A stretch of 64,000 nt of DNA from Plasmodium brasilianum (GCF_023973825.1 NC_090127.1:620001-684000); one strand, 5' to 3'; counted from the first letter of the stretch, positions 11,054 to 24,217 are shown. Numbers and translations are program-made. The notes: generated from the sequence alone by a model not told the origin.

Positions 11054-11756
11054 CTGAACAAAAAAGTACAACAGTAATATAGCGTTACGTTAAAATAGCA
11101 TAATTCTGTAGAGTTATGGGTAAAAATAAAATTTTACAATAGGACTCATGAGGCTATAAAGCGGTTATCGAACTTTATTCCTCTGGAAAATATATTTGCC
11201 TTTATATAATTTATAAACGCGTAAAAATAGGATACCATTTATTTTTGTCTTCTTACATACGATCGAAATTTTACTATACACATATGTATATATACATGTA
11301 TATATATATATTTATATAAATTTATTTATTTATATATTTTTTAACATGTTCATAGCAGTAGCGTAGTGAAATTCTAATTTTTTTGAATGTATTAAAAAAT
11401 TATTTTAAAAATAGTATAGTGTATAGTGGTTAAACGGTAGCAGGGCGGCTTAAAATAAATTATGAAAAATTATAAAAATATAAAAATATAAATATAAACT
11501 TCAAAGAATACATTCAAAAAATACTAATAAAATGATTTATATTTAATTATACCTCTGGAAAGAGTATTTAACTATATTCGTCAAACATAACATGGTCGAT
11601 AATAAAACGTAGTAAGCACTTTTATATATGCATATGAAGAAAAAAAGCAAAAGTGTATATATTTTAATTTGCACCTTGGGGAAAAGTGTACGCAGAGCAG
11701 AAATTAAAAATGATCAAACAGCGTACAAATAAATATGCATGAGTACTTGCGAAATA

Positions 11757-11910
11757 CATTTATGTATATTGGTATGTATATTGGTATGTATATAGGTGTG
11801 TATATATGTATGTATGTATGTATATATGTATGTATGTATATATGTATGTATATATGTATGTATGTATATATGTATGTATGTATATATGTATGTATATGTA
11901 TATATATACT
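11757..11910. repeat. TATG/TATATG tetranucleotide microsatellite
   Basis: Tandem TATGTATGTATATATG-type repeat about 150 bp long, non-coding in appearance. Confidence 0.8.
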
Positions 11911-11972
11911 TATGCTTATGTGTGATTAAGGGACTGCGTGAAATAACTGATTTAGCAAAATAGTAATAATTT

Positions 11973-12196
11973 TAAAAGTAATGTTTTTTTAGTTTTTTTT
12001 TTTTTTTTTTTATTTTCCTTTTTAGATAATAAACAAATAATTTCATTACTGGTATTACATTTTTCACCTTTTGATAATATATTAAAAAAGGGTATATCAA
12101 TCGACTTTTCCTCATATATGCTTTCCTTGATAATTATACTCCTATGGGAATTAATATAAACACATTTGAGAGTATTTAAAGAGGGGAAACAAAACA
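11973..12196 (-). CDS. Candidate 5' exon of an unidentified spliced gene
   Basis: Minus-strand frame reading LNTLKCVYINSHRSIIIKES, then IYEEKSIDIPFFNILSKGEK and CNTSNEIICLLSKKE, before it degenerates into lysines in a poly-T/A tract at 11990-12010. There is no in-frame ATG, but a CATAG acceptor at 12146-12142 would start an exon at 12141 with the SIIIKES frame. It lies head-to-head with BCKDHA. It may be an upstream exon of the gene whose possible last exon is at 10905-11053. The composition is moderately coding-like. Identity is unknown. Confidence 0.28.
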
Positions 12197-12292
12197 AAAT
12201 AAAATAAAATATACATTTATATATTTATATATGTATACGTTTGCATGTATACAGGAAAATCCCAATATAGATACGTTTTTTAAGGGGAAAAA

Positions 12293-13585
12293 ATGAGGAA
12301 CATTTTTCAAAAAATTGCACGAAGTGGTAACGCCCTAAAGGGTCATAGTAACAAAAGTGTTTTTAACATAAATGGAAAGAAAAATTTTTCTGGATATAAT
12401 ATTTATAGTGATGGATTAGTTCACTCGGAATTTTCTACTGAATTAAATACAGTAAATGAAGTAGCTAAAATTCCAATATTTCGTATTTTAGATACTAATG
12501 GAAATTTACTAGATGGTTATAAGCCCCCTTTTGAAGAAGAAGAAATAGTAAACTTATACAAACAGATGGTAGAGTTTTCTATATGGGATGAAATATTCTA
12601 TGGTATACAAAGGCAAGGAAGAATTTCTTTTTATATTGTAAATGATGGAGAAGAGGGCTTGCAGTTTGGAATTGGAAAAGCATTAAGTGTAGATGATCAT
12701 TTGTATTGTCAATATAGAGAAACAGGTATTTTATTAAGTAGAGGATTTGATTACAACGACATTCTTAATCAACTTTTTGGAAATAAATATGATGAAGGGA
12801 AAGGAAGACAAATGTGTATATGTTACACAAAAAAAGATTTAAATATTCATACAATTACTACACCTTTAGCATCCCAGTTATCTCATGCTGCTGGATGTGG
12901 ATATGCATTAAAATTAAAAAATGAAAAAGCAATTGCTGTTACTTTTTGTGGTGATGGTTCTTCTTCTGAAGGTGATTTTTATGCTGCTGTTAATTTTGCA
13001 TCAGTTAGAGAATCACAAACTATGTTTGTTTGTAAAAATAATCTTTATGCTATATCCACTGGTATAAAAGATCAGTATAGAGGAGATGGAATTGCACCTA
13101 GGGCACTAGCATTAGGAGTTGAATCCATAAGAGTTGATGGAAATGATTTATTCGCAAGCTACTTAGCAACTAAAAAAATGAGAGATATATGTATTGAAGA
13201 GTCCAAACCTGTTTTTATCGAATTTATGTGTTACAGATATGGACATCATAGTACTTCTGATGATTCTACATTATACAGACCAAAAGAAGAAAGTGAGGCT
13301 TGGAAAAAAGAAGGGGTTCATCCTATAAGTAGATTATTTTTATATTTAAAAAATAATAATTTGTATACGGATAAAGATGATGAATTACATAGGAAAAGTG
13401 TCAAGGAAAAAGTTTTAAAAGAATTAAAAAAATATGAAAGTATCAAAAGATACAATATTGTGGGAGGTTTGTTTGAAAATGTTTACCACGATGAAGACTG
13501 GAACCTCAAGGAGCAGAGGGAGCACTTTGAAAACTACTTCAAGCAAAATAAAAATCATTACGATACTTCCAAGTTTGACAGTTGA
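12293..13585 (+). CDS. BCKDHA: 2-oxoisovalerate (branched-chain 2-oxoacid) dehydrogenase E1 alpha subunit, mitochondrial
   Basis: Single exon, 430 residues, the usual length of the family. The thiamine-diphosphate-dependent E1 alpha subunit pairs with E1 beta to decarboxylate 2-oxoacids and pass the acyl group to lipoylated E2. The ThDP/Mg motif starts with GDG at 220-222 (FCGDGSSSEGD) and ends at the NN of VCKNNLYAIS (249-250). The phosphorylation loop GHHSTSDDSTLYR is intact (HHSTSDD at 318-324), as in mammalian enzymes. The substrate-side block RFGIG-like QFGIGKALSVDD and YCQYRETGILLSRGF is present. The N-terminus (MRNIFQKIARSGNALKGHS) is basic and hydroxylated, fitting a mitochondrial presequence. 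In Plasmodium the classical PDH is in the apicoplast, and work on apicomplexans shows that BCKDH serves as the mitochondrial pyruvate dehydrogenase. No low-complexity insertion is present. Confidence 0.96.
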   Translation: MRNIFQKIARSGNALKGHSNKSVFNINGKKNFSGYNIYSDGLVHSEFSTELNTVNEVAKIPIFRILDTNGNLLDGYKPPFEEEEIVNLYKQMVEFSIWDEIFYGIQRQGRISFYIVNDGEEGLQFGIGKALSVDDHLYCQYRETGILLSRGFDYNDILNQLFGNKYDEGKGRQMCICYTKKDLNIHTITTPLASQLSHAAGCGYALKLKNEKAIAVTFCGDGSSSEGDFYAAVNFASVRESQTMFVCKNNLYAISTGIKDQYRGDGIAPRALALGVESIRVDGNDLFASYLATKKMRDICIEESKPVFIEFMCYRYGHHSTSDDSTLYRPKEESEAWKKEGVHPISRLFLYLKNNNLYTDKDDELHRKSVKEKVLKELKKYESIKRYNIVGGLFENVYHDEDWNLKEQREHFENYFKQNKNHYDTSKFDS

Positions 13586-15451
13586 ATGGAAGTTTGACTG
13601 ACTAGAAGTTTTGGAAGAATTTTTTCTTAGTTTGCCAAGTACCCTGGTAAGTAGTTTTTGTTACTACTACCACCTCCTGCTCCTGTGGGCATAGATTTGT
13701 TTATATGCATAAATGCTAATATACGCATACATAAGCATACGCGCACACTTAAATATATATACTTACATACATACTTACATACATACAAACATACATACAT
13801 TCATACATACATACACACATGCATACATACATGCATACATACATACATACATGCATACATACATACATGCATACGTACATACATATATTTATTTATTTGT
13901 TTATTTACGATTATTCATACCTGCAACCATATTTACACACCTGTATGTACATATAAGTGCATTGCAAAGTTGTTATAATGCATGTTTTTCCATAGCTGCT
14001 ATATTAATAGCCAGACAAATAACATATTGGTCTATTTTTTTTTTTACAATTTTTTATTTTTTTAAAGTAACAGTAAAAAGAATTATACCCAGTACTGTTC
14101 TTTCATGAAACATTTAAAACAAATTAAGTGTACATGTTATAAACGGGAAAAATTATCAAGTATAAAACTATTTAAATTATTATCTTTATATTTAAAAATA
14201 TACTAGCTTTAAATTAACAGTAGTCCCCAATTATCACACATGCAATTGATGCCCACCTTTAATGAAGTAAATTATCAGACGGGTGAAAATTCACAGGAAA
14301 GTATATCTTTAAATTAATAACAATTTAAGCATAGGATAACTCAGTCCCAGGGGAACGCTATCGTACAAGCATTCGTACATACGCACTTATATCTACCTAC
14401 GTACATATATATACTTAAGTACATACACACATACAAACATATATAAATATGTACATATTTTCTTACGTATACGTGTGCAAATGTGTGTACCTTTTTTTTT
14501 TTTTTTTTTGCATATACGGTTTCCACACCCTTTAAACGTAAAATAAAACTTCCTATAAATTTTACAATTAAAAAAAAATAAGTAACCCAATATTCTTTTT
14601 TCTAACCAAAAATTATTCCTTATGCCCAAATAACAAAGTGACATAAGAACGTGCTGAAAGAGATGCAGATATTTATTTTTTTATCAGATTTAATAATTAA
14701 ATTTGTTAAAAAAAAAGAAAAAAACAAAAAAAAAAAAAAAACATAAAACAAAAAGAAAAAGAAAAAGAAAAAAAAGAAACGAAGTGAGATAATTTGATAT
14801 GAAATAAAACGAAAAAGCCAAAAAAAAAAAGTGTTCTCCGTTTAATGCTTTATGCTTTAGGTTTTTTCGCCTTTTTTTTTTTTTTTTTTTTTTTGCACGT
14901 GTACTGTTAAATGAACATTTTCAGAACCAAAAAAAAAAAAAAAAAATTTTGAGACATGAACAAATTTGAAAATATAAATGAAAAATAAGAGTAACAATAC
15001 AAACAATAAATCTTTGATATATTTTTACCCCTAATACTAGAAAATAATACTTCATTAATGTGTATATATTTCATTTGATTAAAAAATTAAAACATCATGT
15101 GTAAATAGAATAATCCATCTTCTCTTTATAATGTAGAAGAGGAGGGGGAGGGGGGGAAATAAAATAAAATAAAATAAGAGTAAATGTAAAATTGACGATT
15201 AAATAAGTGCAGAAGCACTTTAAGAAATACAAATACAAACATACGCAAAAGGTGTAGACATATTTACAAAAAAAAAAAAAAAATTTTATAAATAAAACAA
15301 ATATTATACGTAATTGTAAGGTATGGTCACACATATCCCAACACTAGCTTGTTTTTATACGACCTTATATGATTTACTGTTTTCCCCTCAAATTGCATAT
15401 GCATATGAAAAGGTATTATTATTTTACATTTTACATTTCAACTTTTGCATG
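13586..15451. other. Intergenic region between convergent genes
   Basis: Separates the 3' ends of BCKDHA (plus) and the large minus-strand gene, so it should contain only terminator/3' UTR elements. It holds a CATA-type microsatellite (about 13760-13890), many poly-A/T runs (14488-14508, 14872-14894, 14930-14946) and no supported ORF. Confidence 0.5.
13757..13890. repeat. CATA tetranucleotide microsatellite
   Basis: CATACATACATG-type tandem repeat with occasional G and T substitutions; non-coding. Confidence 0.85.
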
Positions 15452-18400
15452 TCAACTGTTCTTATCAGAGAAGCTTTTTTTTCTACTATGTTCATTGTAT
15501 TCCTCACTGTTTTCTCTCTGTGTTAACATCCCAAAGGGTAAAATTGATTGCACATACTTGTAATAAGAATTGTTTTCCTTTTTGCTTTCCGATAGGTATT
15601 CCTTTTTTGAATCACTACTATTGGATAATAAGGAATTAATTTTTTTTTTTATTTTCATTTTATTTTTTTTTTCTTCATTACACATGACATTAATACGTGA
15701 TCCTGACTTAAAACTTGATAAGCGTACAATATCTAACGAATTTGATGAATTTTCATCTCGTTTTTTTGTGTTATTTTTTTTGGAATATATTGAAGGATTT
15801 GGTTTACTTAAAAATTTATTTGTAGTATCCTTTCTGTATTTATCTTTTACATCCATACATATGTTATTATACATACTATCATCACCTATCCTGCTGTGAA
15901 CTGCATTATAGGAATATATTGCACCCATATCATTCGTCTCTTCTTTCTTCATATCGGGGTCATTTTTTTTTTTTTTCAAATATATATTTAAATTATCAGA
16001 TGAGAATGAAGAAACTCGAACATTTTTGCTTTTGTTTTTGTTTACGTCCATCTGTATATCGTTGTTTTTGTTAACGTCCATCTGTATATCGTTGTTTTTG
16101 TTAACGTCCATCTGTATATCGTTGTTTTTGTTTACGTCCATCTGTATATCGTTGTTTTTGTTTACGTCCATCTGTATATCGTTGTTTTTGTTTACGTCCA
16201 TCTGTATATCGTTGTTTTTGTTTACGTCCATGTTTACGCTTTTATTTTTATTATTTTTATTCTTTTCCTTTTTATATGTTATGCTCTTTGCTTCATCATA
16301 TTTGTCATAGTAGTAATACTTATTTTTACACTCTTTTATTTCATTACTCTTTTTAAAATTATGTTCAGATATTTCATTTCCATTTAAAACGCCATTAAAT
16401 AAATTTTTATTATCTTTTAAAATATCCTGGTTAGAAAAACTGTAACCAAATCGAGGTGACTGTTTAAGAGTGTTCATATTTTTTTTATCTAATACATATT
16501 CCTCATAATCAATACTGTTATCACTGTTAATCTCTTTTAAAAAATATTCAACATCCTCATCTTTTTTTTTTTTTTTTTTTCTCTTCTTCAATAATAGTAC
16601 TCTTTGATAAGACATTACTTTTGTCCATTATACCTCGGCTGTTACATTGTATTCCTTTACTCTCTTCTTTAATTTGAATCTCACTCATACTTATTTCACC
16701 GCTCCTCTCTTCCTTACTGACACTTCCATTAGCATCTATCCGCGTTTCTGCATTCCTGGATAATATTAGTTTATCATCCATTATGCTCTCTTCCATTTCA
16801 GTGGAATTTTTTTTTTTCTCTTTCAATTTGCTTATATATGAGTATAACTTGTCAACTTGATTACTCATTTTTCTTCTCGAATAAACATTCTTTTTATTAC
16901 TCCTATCGCTATTTGAAACGAAACTTTTAGATAGATATTTCATGTGGTTATCATCTTCCTTATAATTGCCCTCCTTATGATCACGCACCTTTTCTGCTTC
17001 ATGTTCGGAGTCCATTTTCGAATCATCAAGATCAATCGAAACAGCACTAGTCAAAATGGCATTGTTTGCATACTTTGATTTTTTGCTTCCTTTATTTTTT
17101 GAAGCCTTAAAACTAAACTTGCCTAAATTTTTAAAAAATTTATTAAATTTATTTTTTTTATTCCCTTTTTTAATAGCACCTACTGTTGAGAATTTATCAA
17201 ATTTATTATCTTCCACATTTGAATAGTAGGATATATCAGAATTGGTACGTACACTATTTTTTTTACTATTATTTTTTATGTGCTCTTCTATGTTATTATC
17301 TACCCCTTTCTCTTCTGTTAATTTGCATTTTCTGTTCTTCGCATCCTCATTATCATGAATAACACCCTCTTCTGATTTTTCATCAAGTAAAGTTTTTTTC
17401 TCATTAACTACTTCGGAAATTTTCAATGGCTTTTTCGATATATTACTCAAGTAATTTTCCTTAACAGAATTAGCAAACATTATCGTCCCATTCTGTTGTG
17501 CGTTGTCCAGATCGCTTTTCCTTGCAGCATACTCCTTTTGTTCCTTCGCATTTTGTTCTCTTATGTTTTCTTTCTTTGCGTTTTGTGCCTTTGCCTTTTG
17601 TGTAAACGCATTTTTTTTTGAAGAAATATCTGAACCGCCTCTACCGGTACTGCTAAATTGCGCTATTTTACTTTCTTCCTTATATTCCATCTCTGCTACT
17701 TCTTCCCCTTCTTCTTCATCCAATTCTTCCTCCTCCTCATCCGCTTCTTCGCCTTCACCCACTTCCGTTTTGCTCAATTTGTCATATCTGCTCATCATGT
17801 ACATGCTATTTCCAATGTTTGATCTGCTATATATATCATAACTGTACTCTTTCTTTAATGCTTCGATGGAAATTACTTCCCCTTTTTTCCCCTCTAAATG
17901 TAAATGATCTCCCACTTCTTTTTCTAAAATATCGTATTCCATTTGCCAGTCATATTTATTTTCATCAGATGATGAAGATTTCTTATCCCCATTTATTTTT
18001 TGAATGGTACCATTTTCATTTGTTAACATTTGATCCTGTTTCCTACTATTTATACTGTTCTTTTTATTCGTTTTTGTATGATCCTCTTTTACATCTTCCT
18101 CTTCAGATGATTCAGATGAGGATTTGTTGCTGCTCTTTGTTTTCTCCTTACTCTTTTTTTTCCGGTTTAGATAAAATAATTTTTTAAAGGTAATCATATT
18201 ACTCTTTTTGGTTTTTTTTTTCTTTTTATATTTTTCTTTTCCCATACTTTTTGAATATTTTAAAGAATAATACTCTTCATTATGAGAACTGTTCGATTTT
18301 GTTTTATGTGTTGATAAAGAATTATCTGATTTACTTTTACTATGCGAGCTTTTTTTATTCGCTTCACTTTTAAAAAATAAAAAACTATCGAAAAAAGAGC

Positions 18401-21400
18401 CATTGTTTTGTTTTATTTCTTTCTCTGACTGTTCTGACTTTTTAGAAGACGAATGTGAGCTAATACTTTCATACGAATTATTTATCAAATAGGATTCTTT
18501 AAGAATGTATGATTCGTCATTCCCGTTTTTTGATTTCCTCTTGGTGACAACTTGACGGATGTTCTCATTTGGGCTGTTCTTACCGTTGCTCTTCCGCTTC
18601 TCACTGCTTCTTCCCTTCTTTCCCTCATTTTTGTTCTTCTCTTCTCTTTTGTTCTTCTCTTCTCTTTTGTTCTTCTCTTCTCTTTTGTTCTTCTCTTCTC
18701 TTTTGTTCTTCTCTTCGCTTTTATCCTTCATTCCGCTTCTATTACTTGCACCGCTTCTCCTCCTGTTATTGTCGAGCTTATCCTCACCAGCTTTCTGCTG
18801 GAACTTGTCCTCCTTCGCGTTCTGCTCATTCATCGTACCGCTATTCCTCTTTTCGATGGTATCTTCCTCTTCCTTCTTTGGTTGAGAACTATCTTTATTA
18901 CTCTGCTTCTGGGATTTTTTATTAAAACTATAAATTAATGACTGGACATAGCCTTTTTTTTTACTTGGATATTTCAAATTTTCGGCATTCATTGCAATGG
19001 AGTCTTTTTTCCCAACATTATCAGCGAAAGGGCCATCATTAATAATACACTTATCTTTGTATTCACTATATTTTTTTAATAAATCTTCTTTTTTATTATT
19101 ATTTTGTATATTTAACAATTTTACATATAAATCATGGTAACACATTGCATTCCTCTCATAATCAAGTGTTACATGATAAATATTATTATTCATAATATTA
19201 TTTGAAGAGAAATTTTTTGCTATTCTTTTTTCTATATCACATAATTTCATATTCATCAAACCTTTCATACGACCACACCATAATTCTTTTATTTTATTAT
19301 TAACACATTTTTCCATATATTTTTTTTTTTCTTCTTTTAATTTCTCTAATTCTATATTATTACTTATATATTCTCTTTGAAGTTTTAAATCGATCCATTG
19401 CCACTTCGAACAATCCTTTATCCACTTTTCGAATAACTTAAAACTTCCCCATTTATCATTCAATAACTTTTCTAATTTTATTATGTCCTCTTTGCTTGAT
19501 ATAATTTCAAATCCCGTGTACATGCCACTTCCAATTTTACTGCTCTCTTTCTTTTCGTTCATGGTATTACCCGTTACATAACGACCTTTTTCGTGCCATC
19601 CGCAATTTCCATTACTGCTGCTGCAACTCCAAGCGTTATTACAGTTACTATTACACTTGCACTTATTATTACCATTATTATTTCTATTACTATTAATATT
19701 GTTATTGTTATTGCGTGTACAACCACGCATATGATTGTCCATCAGGAACATTCCGGACACTTGACCATTTTTACATACATCTCCTACAATCGGAAAAGTA
19801 CCGCTAGCATTATTATTATCAATTCTAAAATTGTGAACCAACTGAGGGTTGTCATTACGCACATTCTGAACATGTTGTATACATCCATTCCCACGATAAT
19901 TACCTTCATTACTTCCATTTTTGTCGAGATGAGAATATTTGTTATCCCCTACAGTGTTATAATTATTTGTATATTCCTTATAATTCATTGCATTCTTTGC
20001 TTTATCAATAACATCATTACAAAAAATAGAACAGTCTTTAGTACTTCCAGTTACTATATTATTACTACTTTGCATCCTTCTATTGTTTTTCTTCAAGTTA
20101 TAATACAATTGATTATTATTGCTACATAATTTATTAACCCATGGTGAGTTCACATTATAATAATAATTTTTCAAATCAGATAAAGCGTCTTCTTTTTTTA
20201 TTTTTAAGTTAGATATATAACAATATGGCTTTTGAATGATTTTTATCGGTTCATTTGTATTTGAAGCAACTGGGTGACTCGTAATTTTAGAGTTCCTATA
20301 ATTTTCAAATACGGCACGTGCATTTTCAATAGCATTATGGGGATAATTTAAATTGTTCAGATGGGTAGAAGACAAGTAATTATATGATGTATCAGGACGA
20401 ACATTCTCATAATTACCTGTGCGTATTACATAAGGCTTATCGCCATTTCCTCGTTTAATACGAATCCTTATATTCCTTTTTAGCATATGCTCATTATTAC
20501 TATCAGCATTTGTATTGTCACTATTGCCATTGCCACTATTGCCACTGCCGCTATTATCATTACCACCATGACCTCCAATATTATAATTTTTACTCATTTC
20601 GTCCGCGTGAACACTATCATACATATGAAATAACCTATTAATATCTTTTGCATATACGGGACATATGAGCTGCTTTTTTTTTAGCTCCATTTCTTCGTTA
20701 CATTCAGATCCATTCATGCCATATAACTGATTCGGAGCAGGCAAAGAACAAACATCATCTATTGAACTAAGAATAATATTCATAATATTTTTTTTTATAT
20801 TATGAATATCATCATTTAAATTCTTTACATCCTTATAATATGTCTGTACTTCTTCTTCTAAACAATATTTCAATTGTTTATATAAAAAAGACAACATGGT
20901 TTTTCCAAAGGTTAACTCACCATTTTTATCTACAACTCTTTTCATGTCATCTAAATTATTATATATTATTTTCCTTATTAAGCTATTAAATTTTTTCGTA
21001 TCATACACACACAAAATTAATTCTTTTAATTTTGTATTTATATATTTAAATTTTAAAAGATCTAAGGTAATATGGTTTAATATCATCTTATTTACGTCAT
21101 CTTTTACTGTACTGTCCTCAAGTAAATCATACTTTATCCTTAATTTATTTTTTCTAATATCTTCAATTAATATATCAATTATTTCATTTTGAAATAGTAA
21201 TATATATTTTAAATCATCGTATATTCTTTTTGTATTTCCTTTCTTCTTAATCTTGTCTATATCCAATTTTATTTTTTCAATTTCTTTTTTTAAATCTTCA
21301 TGGGGTTCAAAATTAAAATTTTTATCTTCATCGTCACATCTGCTGTTTCTTATTTCCTTTCTTTTTTCTTCCTTCATTTCACTCTTCTTTGCGATTCTCT

Positions 21401-21944
21401 TTTCTCTACCCTTTTCACTTTTCAATTCAACCTTTCCCATGTTTTCATCACACCCCTGATCATTCACAAAGTAAGCAAATCTAGAGCTTCTTCTTTTCTT
21501 TCTTTTTATCTTCGCCTTTTTTATGCTATCCATCGATATTTTTCTTTCTAAATTGATTTTTTTTTTATTTATGTCTTTTCTTTTTGAAATGTCTACATTT
21601 TCGCTGTCATACGAAATAGCTTGTACATTTTTTCCATCTACTATTTCATCTTGTTTATTTAACTCACTAAAAGAAAGATAATACTTCTGTGAATCAATGT
21701 GCTTTGGATCAGATACCAGATAATTAGAATCACATATATTCGAAGCAGACTCTTCCTCTTTGCATTCTTTCGATTTTTTTTTTTTTTTAAAATTTTCATA
21801 AAATTATTCTTTTTTATAGGTTTTGATTTGTTTTCCTTCTTATCGCTCGATGATTCTTCCTTTATCTCTTCTTTCTGCGTAATCATGTTTGAGCTATTCA
21901 TTTCGTTCATTTCCTTGATTTCCCTTTCAAATACATTTTCCGTT
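15452..21944 (-). CDS. Large low-complexity protein of unknown function; frame broken at two homopolymers
   Basis: Three consecutive minus-strand open frames make one gene of roughly 2,150 residues. The 5' frame covers about 21944-21790, the central frame 21773-16557 (1658 codons from its first ATG at 21533, but clearly coding upstream of it) and the 3' frame 16615-15452. The frame shifts in a 15-T run (21774-21788) and in a 19-T run (16562-16580), and both sides of each run are lysine-rich and coding-like. A TATAG acceptor at 21948-21945 suggests a further 5' exon; the alternative start is the ATG at 21970. Two ordered, helical regions stand out: the N-terminal 200 residues (KYILLFQNEIIDILIEDI, KLKELILCVYDTKKF) and a middle segment (DKWGSFKLFEKWIKDCSKWQ, ELWCGRMKGLMNMKLCDIEK). 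The rest is charged, with NKREEK hexapeptide repeats, an acidic run (EEADEEEEELDEEEGEE) and an MDVNKNNDIQ decapeptide array. I do not recognise a family. Confidence 0.8.
16027..16236 (-). repeat. 30-bp tandem repeat encoding MDVNKNNDIQ
   Basis: Six full copies plus a partial one of a 30-bp unit, in frame in the 3' part of the large minus-strand gene. Copies differ only at the GTTTAC/GTTAAC position, indicating recent expansion or homogenisation. The copy number is likely to vary between isolates. Confidence 0.9.
18640..18725 (-). repeat. 18-bp tandem repeat encoding NKREEK
   Basis: About four to five nearly identical copies of CTTCTCTTCTCTTTTGTT (plus-strand reading), in frame in the large minus-strand gene, giving a highly charged helical hexapeptide array. 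Confidence 0.9.
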
Positions 21945-23008
21945 CTATAAAAAATGGAAGTTATATGCATGTATATAATTTATTTTACATAAATAGACGC
22001 ACATCTATGCGTTACTCAACTACCTACATAAAACGCACAAGGATAACGAATTACTAAAAATGTAGCATCACGAAAGAGAAGGCGTACACGTGTAAATGTG
22101 AAAGTAGGAGTAAATGTATGTATGTGTGTACATATGTATATATGTATGATTGTGTGTATATATATATATATATTATGGAGTTGATAGATAATAACGCGGT
22201 GATAATAATTTTATCTCAAGATTTCATATCACCGCTTAATTGCTTAATGAACTGCATTCGTGATCTCAATAACCAAAACATTTTAATAAACAGAATACAG
22301 AAAAAAAAAATATATTCTTTTTTTTATAATAATTTTGGTAAAAAAAAAAATAAATAAATAAAAAATAAAATACAGTAGTCGATATCCACTTTTCCTAATA
22401 TTTATAAAAAACGTGCTACTGTGTATTCTGCGTAAAAGACATTAATTAAATAGAAACATATATATCCAATCGTGCACAAAAATTATAATTCGTACAATAT
22501 TGTTTTTATTTCTCTTTCATTTTCATTTTCTCTTTAACTTTCATTTTTTTTTTTTTTTTTTTTTTTTATGGTTCTATAAAACTGTCTGTTCTTTTATTCG
22601 TTCGTTAATTCTTTTATTGTTCAGCACAAGTTCTATAATGTAAAAATTCCTAAGCCATACAAATTTAAAGGTTCTATATAATTTAAATATGCTACACATC
22701 TTTAACACATTTTAACATTTTCTCAATTTTTCATTGTTGCCTTTACACAGTCTTTTTAATTATGTAGATATGTAATATATTTCGTATTAAGAATAAATCT
22801 TAATTTCTACATTATAAATTTTATTTTTGTATTTCTCCAAGAAGATCATTTAAGGTAAATAATGAAAAAAAAAAATAAATAAAAATAATAAAGAATAATA
22901 AATTATGAGTTGGTGCAAGTATAACAATTCTAAATATACTTTGTCACGCCTTGTTATACAGTATATTGATAAACATAACACAAAATTTAGTGTAATACTA
23001 ATTCGCGT

Positions 23009-23330
23009 ATATGTATATATGTATGTATGTGTATATATGTATGTATGTATGTGTATATATGTATGTATGTATGTGTATATATGTATGTATGTATGTGTAT
23101 ATATGTATGTATGTATGTGTATATATGTATGTATGTATGTGTATATATGTATGTATGTATGTGTATATATGTATGTATGTATATGTATATATGTATGTAT
23201 GTATGTGTATATGTGTATGTATGTATGTGTATATATGTATGTATGTGTATATATGTATGTATTTATGTGTATATACATATGTATGTACTTATGTGTATTT
23301 ATGTAGGTATGTATTTATCTATATCTATAT
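23009..23330. repeat. 22-bp TGTA-type minisatellite
   Basis: Unit GTGTATATATGTATGTATGTAT repeats with a 22-bp period (for example phases at 23051 and 23073) for about 250 bp, then decays. It reads open in several frames simply because the unit lacks stops. Confidence 0.88.
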
Positions 23331-24169
23331 ATATTTATATATGAAGACTATTAAAATTTCTGGCTGTTGTTTCAATAAATGTGCATAAATATATTTGGAA
23401 CTACACATGCTAAGTACTAAATAAAAAAAAATAATAAAATAATATACTTAAATATATACAATACTGACGAAATTATACGTATCATATTGTATAGAGTATA
23501 AGTAGAATGTTTATCTTTTCTTTTTTTTTCTTACAAATAACTTGCGACAGAAGCATCTTGAGTGTTCTTCGAGACATCTAAGTTTAATTCATAACTCATT
23601 TTAATTTGATGGTTTATTTTTTCTTTTTTGTTTTTTATTTCTGTTTCCCCCCTGTATGCACTTTGTATTTATATATGTTCATATTATTACAAAATTAATC
23701 CTCCAACAAATATAATTCTCATAAAAACTAGTTTTTTTCTTTCAGCTCTTGTAGGTATGTAAGATTAAAAATGTGCAATAATGCCTTTAAAGCTGAACAT
23801 TATAATATTTTCAATATTTTTGTATATTATATATATATTATAACATACCTATAGGCAAATATTATACTTTAGCCATTTTGAAAATCAAGTAATTTATTAA
23901 AAAAACATACGTGTTAGGTTAGTTTTTCCGTTTCGCTGTTTCTTCGATCCTTCTTCTATTTAATATAGAAAGAATTTGTGTATATAAGTGAATGACTAGC
24001 TTTACCGAAACGATTTAATTTCATTTAATGCTTATCATAAAATACAAACATAAATTCGGGGTAAAATTATTAAGTAAAAATATGTACCAATGAAACGGTC
24101 TTTTACATACAAAAAAAAAAAAAAAAAAATTGCACAAAAATGAACAAAATCATATGGAGTTACAATAAT

Positions 24170-24171
<2 letters not shown>

Positions 24172-24217
<46 letters not shown>

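Noticed and set aside
11400..11450. tRNA-like sequence AGTGGTTAAACGGTAGCAGG
   Set aside because: It recalls a D-arm, but no matching acceptor stem, anticodon loop or TTC arm can be drawn around it.
16026..16310. Plus-strand ORF with SICISLFLFT repeats
   Set aside because: Antisense reading of the MDVNKNNDIQ array of the minus-strand gene.
22850..23390. Overlapping ORFs of 100-140 codons on both strands
   Set aside because: They are readings of one 22-bp TGTA minisatellite that lacks stop codons; the products are Tyr/Ile/His/Val/Cys repeats.
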